Shown here piece after piece: positions 59,811-64,000 of a stretch of 64,000 bases of DNA. The stretch is from Cardinalis cardinalis. Taxonomy: Eukaryota; Chordata; Aves; Passeriformes; Cardinalidae. The position numbers and the translations under genes were made by a program. The notes beneath the pieces were generated by a model. That model saw nothing but the letters and a program-made list of their open reading frames with translations. It did no database searches and had not been told where the DNA came from. The stretch lies in assembly GCA_014549065.1 (NCBI GenBank), contig JACDOX010000117.1, forward strand, positions 1,042,104 through 1,106,103. Reading direction: 5' to 3'. The first letter of the stretch is position 1. Each line of letters opens with the position of its first letter.

Positions 59811-62800
59811 TGGCTTGTTACGGAACTGAGCAAGAGAGATGTTGCACCAGTGTGAGAGGCCAACCTTGAGCCTCACTCTTTTGGGGCAAAAGGCAGAGGG
59901 TTTGGTCCTGGTCACACAGGAAATATTTCTACCTCTTTGGTAGACGACTCAGCCACACAGAGACACTCCTCTTTCTTGTGGCAGCAAAGATAATGTCCTA
60001 CCTTTTCAAATACTGTGGCCTTGGAAAATNGTCTCACTTGAGTGTTGTGCAAAACTGTGTGCACTGGGAGACGGGTGAGAATGTCCGTGGGGAATGAGAA
60101 ACACACCTACAAAAAGCACCTGCAGGAGCTAAGGAAGCNGAGAAGCGTGGGGATCACTACCTGGGCTCCTTCCCAGGGCTNTCCAGCTGCCCACCACGGC
60201 CAGGCAGCTCCCATCACTCTCACCTCTTCCTCCTGTGCAGAGCTCTGAAAAGTTCAGCCTTTCTCCAGCAGCACCAGCTTGGATGGCCCAGCCCTGCCCC
60301 AGGTCTGGACTGCTCCCATTCCCCAAGCCCAGGGAGGAAATCCTCAGTGATTTATTTCATTTCTTACACACAAGCAGATGTCAGGACTGCAGATCACATT
60401 TGGTGGGTCACCTAAGGCTTTTCCAAGCTGCTCTACCCACAGCCCAAGAGCTTTTCCACACCACAAAAGCCCCAGGTGTCCAGAGGGCAAAGGTGGCTTC
60501 CAGATCCACTGCGTGAAGAGGGCCAGGTCACTTGTTCCCTGGAACACCTGGGTAAGTGCTTTGTTGGATGGAGGCCATAAGGACCAAGAGAGAGAAACAA
60601 GACAGGGGTGGGGGAGAAGGGAGGGGTGGGAGTGCCCAGAGGAACAGAGGTGGGCTGGACCTGCAGTGATCACCACCAAAGGGCCCAGTGGTGGGTTGAG
60701 GAATGGTATTGTGCGAATAACTCAACAGAGAGCCGTTTACAAAATGAGCAAGAGAGGGCTCCAGTTCTCTGCACAGAGCTCCCGCTCCCACACCAGACAC
60801 TGAGGTCTCCTTCCCCACCTCAAAGAGCACTGGCTGCCCATGGCCAAACCANGTTGGGTGGCTGTAGGAAGAAGGAGCTATCCAAACCAGAACAGTGACC
60901 TCCATGCAGATGCCCAAAGGCTTGGAGAGCCATTTGCTTTCCTCCCATTTGGGTTCCAGGCATCTCCTTGAAGGCTATTTTCAGAGAAATCATTGCAAGG
61001 GTGAAACTGGTCCTTGTTCCTACCTGCTGCCTCTCTTCAAGGCCTAAAGCAATGGCTGTCATAAAACCATGGAAGGCAAGATAGGCCTCCCATTGTTCCA
61101 ACCTCCCTTCTCCCTGTGCACAGCATCTTCCTGTCCCAGGACTCAGAAAGGGCTCTGGAGCCAGCCAGGCTGAAGGGAGCACACAAAGGGCAAGGATCAT
61201 GTCTCACTTCTGGCTGGAAAAGATCAGATGTCTCCTCTGCACCTCAGCTTCACACCAGCCTTTGCACTGGCCCTGGTCAGCACTGCTCTCCAGTACTGTC
61301 CCCAAGGTGTGTGAGGTCTTTGTTCTGGCCACTGGCAGGAAGAAGAAGNTGCTTAGCTGCTGACATGGGAAGCAGCATTCTGTCCCCTCTTTGTGTATGT
61401 TTTTCTGANCAGGAAGGTAAAAGTAAATGGAGAGGAAAAACAAGTATTGATGGAGCAGCTAGAAGGAAGAAGAGATGTTTTCGTCTCACTGAGAGATCTG
61501 ACCTTTCAGTGGTAGCTTTAAGAAACCTCAAGCAAATGTGCTTTGCTGGCATTTGCTGCAGGTGAATCACAGGGAGTTTTCATCCCCTCTCTCGGGGGAT
61601 AACATCTAGACATTTATTAACTTGCAGGTTCTGGGTGTCTCGGAGACCTGAGGAGTCTAGAAACCTGAAGTCATGGTCCTCAGTGTTTTCTCAAGCATTT
61701 TCCCTGCTCAGCAGCCCCTCTCAGCCTCAGCAGGGGCCTGCAGTGGGACGTGGTTCTGCAGCAGCCTCGTGCACTGCTCGTGGACTTCACGCTTTAGTTG
61801 CAAAACCCAGCAGACTTGTAAAAGCAGCACGGAGAGATGGGCCAGAAATGAAACACATTCCACTGAGTTTGGGGTTGNGTTTGCAAAAGAGAAGAGGAAA
61901 GTTCATCTGTGCTGGTGTAAAACCGTGCAGCTCCTCCCCTCCCACAGCCATGAGGAGCAAAGCATCCTCACCAGAGGAGGCAGATTCCAAGGCATGCTGC
62001 TGGTGCCAGGGGCCAAGGGGACACTGGGGATCAGGCAGCAAATGGGGCTGTGCTGACCTCAGGGAGAAGTGAGGTGCAGAGCCCATTTTATCCTTTTGGC
62101 CTTGAGTTGCCCAGGCCTCTCCTTGGCCAGAGGNATGGGGGAGGCTCATGGCAAAGGCATCACAGCAGGAGTGTCTCAAGAGCCATTTGTCCGGACATAT
62201 CCTCCATGTCCTGCTGTGCAAGGAGCAGGAATGTCTTAGGCAAGCCCCAGAACACAGCCCCGGGGCAAAGGGCAGCAGGAGCAGCCCTGGAGCTGGCAGC
62301 ACAGCACGGCTTGTGCAGGGCACCACAGCTGGGTAAAACAGCAGCCACTGCTGGCCTGGGAAGGACAGAGAACATCACCAAAGTGGGGTTTGCTGCCCCT
62401 CAGCAGAGACCCTCCTTCTGCCCAGGGAACCTCAGCTACAAGCCTCAGCTGGAAAATGGGAAGAAAAAATGGAAGTATGAAACTATGGCGTGAATCGCAG
62501 GGAGATTTCAGACTGATAAATATTTCAGGCTGACAACTATTCCTGTCCTTGAAAGTTCATCCATCAAACTCTCNGCAAGGCCTTCACATCCCAGGACCAT
62601 AAATACTAAGACCTATTTTAACAGCTGCTTTCATCATGGCCAATACCAAAGGATTGAAACCAGTTACAGATCAACCCATATCCTCATGTGCTGTGGTATA
62701 ATTTACTGCACCTATAAANACTGTATTCAAATATACTTCTTTTTTAATTATAGTCCCTGGCTGNGCAGGATCCATTTCTGAGCTGATTTTACCTTGTTTA

Positions 62801-64000
62801 AGTCTGACTCCACACAATGATGACAATTCAGAAACAATGGCAGCATCAGTGATGTAAACAGCCTTGGTCTTACATGCAGAAAGAGTTTTGCTGGCTGGCT
62901 GTGGAAGGAAAATTTGATCAAAAACTAAGAAAACCTGTTTGCTGTCAGGAGAATAGAAATGCTGGCAATTTGGAGCTGTGATTCTCTCCCTCTCTTGGCT
63001 CTGACATAGCTTCTAAGTGATGCTGCAGCTGCATCTGGCCCCTGAAATGGGTGTCACAAACTCCAGTAGGCAGGCATGGGTCCTGCTCTGGTTTTTCTAC
63101 AAGTTCCAGACCCACAAGGGTAGTTTTGNGGGAGGATATTTCACAGTCTTCTCCTCAAAAGCACTGAATTGTTGGGTTGCCCAGATGGTGCCTGCAGGAT
63201 GGAGCAGAACCAGGAGTCTCTTGCTCACACTGCAAGGGAAGCACGGAGCCCTTCACTGTGCCACATCCCTGTTAGCAACGGGATGCTACAAGGATAAAGG
63301 GGGAAACTTGCTCTGTTCCTTTCAACCCCAAAGAGAAATTTCATCCCCAGATCCTTGCAGCAGCCCCAGACTTGGCCATCCCAGAGCTGCTGGGATTCTC
63401 AGTTCCCAGTCCCAAGCAACATCCTGATGAGGAGCTCTTTAAGCAGAGCCATTGCCTACCAGGCACTCTTAAGCCCATTTCATTCATGAATTAAGTCCCT
63501 GACAGGCCATATCTCTATGATCAATATGTTTGTTTATTAGCAGCAGCTGCTGCTGTGTTTTAGCAAAACTGGAGGACTCCAGCAGGAGCAGCGCGCTCTA
63601 ACCGCAGAGCAGGGCTCGGGATGGGGAGGAGAAGGNCCTCCTGCTGGCAAATGGGAGCTGGGCTGGATAAGATTTCACACTAATGACCCTTTAATTGAAA
63701 TCAGTGCTCAGGACAGATTGCTGGGCTCAGGGATAGCTGCACTGATGGCTCCTGGTTTGGCCACTCCCGAGATGAGTCCATTAAGTCNGCAGTGGTGAAC
63801 AAAAGCAAGAGAAAGGGACAGCGAGGGGTCATCCATCCNCAGCAGAGCTGATCTGCACATCCAAGGAAGCCCAAGCCAGCAGCTGGTGTAAATGGAGGCC
63901 TGCACAAAGAGAAGAGAGGAGAGGGCGTGCACTCATTAGACCTTGTGCTTTGCTGCTCTGTGCCTGCTGACCCCAGGTGGAGACGGCCCCGTCTCCTTCA

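Larger units (their letters stand above)
54246..64000. other. 5' flank of NTRK3 without recognised coding gene
   Basis: Apart from the CR1 remnants listed, no gene was recognised. AT-rich unique blocks at about 54850-55000, 56640-56720, 58080-58460, 59650-59810 and 62490-62900 are candidate regulatory elements. No exons of the genes I would expect further upstream (MRPL46, MRPS11 and DET1 in other amniotes) could be identified. Confidence 0.5.

Noticed and set aside
1..64000. CRISPR arrays, operons, tRNA or rRNA genes, microRNA hairpins
   Set aside because: No regularly spaced identical repeats with unique spacers, no recognisable tRNA or rRNA blocks, and the miR-7 mature sequence, which lies on the same side of NTRK3 in human, was not found.

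Overview
This window is vertebrate nuclear DNA, almost certainly from a songbird (Passeriformes). The evidence is a recognisable NTRK3 exon whose translation matches the chicken TrkC N-terminus as I remember it, CR1 LINE fragments of avian type, and several solo LTRs of a kind I associate with passerine genomes. No bacterial, plasmid or viral gene organisation is present. Single N bases are scattered throughout, and there is one 76-base N gap, so this is a draft assembly.

The only protein-coding sequence I can defend is the first coding exon of NTRK3 (TrkC, the neurotrophin-3 receptor). It lies on the minus strand at 29571-29818, begins with the ATG and ends in a consensus GT donor. An AG acceptor with a very long pyrimidine tract sits 15 bases before the ATG, so a non-coding leader exon upstream is likely. 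A GC-rich, CpG-rich region at about 29990-30660 is the probable promoter and leader region.

Layout: 1-29570 is intron 1 of NTRK3, which appears to run off the left edge because I could not find the next exon. It holds two solo LTRs (10260-10635 and 15747-16140), a decayed CR1 reverse-transcriptase fossil (about 14095-14590), an AT-rich microsatellite (5361-5591), a CpG-rich minisatellite island (about 22855-23345) and a 76-bp repeat straddling an equally long N gap (23717-23944). The stretch 30660-64000 is the 5' flank of NTRK3, with no recognisable coding exon. It holds two more LTRs (about 34554-34972 and 40922-41300), a CpG island touching one of them (41301-41850), a 51-bp minisatellite (48485-48691), two pentanucleotide arrays, long A and T homopolymers, CR1 remnants and several AT-rich blocks that look like candidate non-coding regulatory elements.

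Functionally this is the 5' regulatory neighbourhood of a large developmental neural receptor gene. No multi-gene pathway, operon, RNA gene or CRISPR array is present. Most long open frames are chance frames in stop-poor GC-rich sequence or follow tandem repeats. I see no convincing undescribed biological system. The best leads are the CpG islands with possible unannotated promoters, the G-rich tract at the NTRK3 acceptor, and the 76/76/76 assembly pattern.
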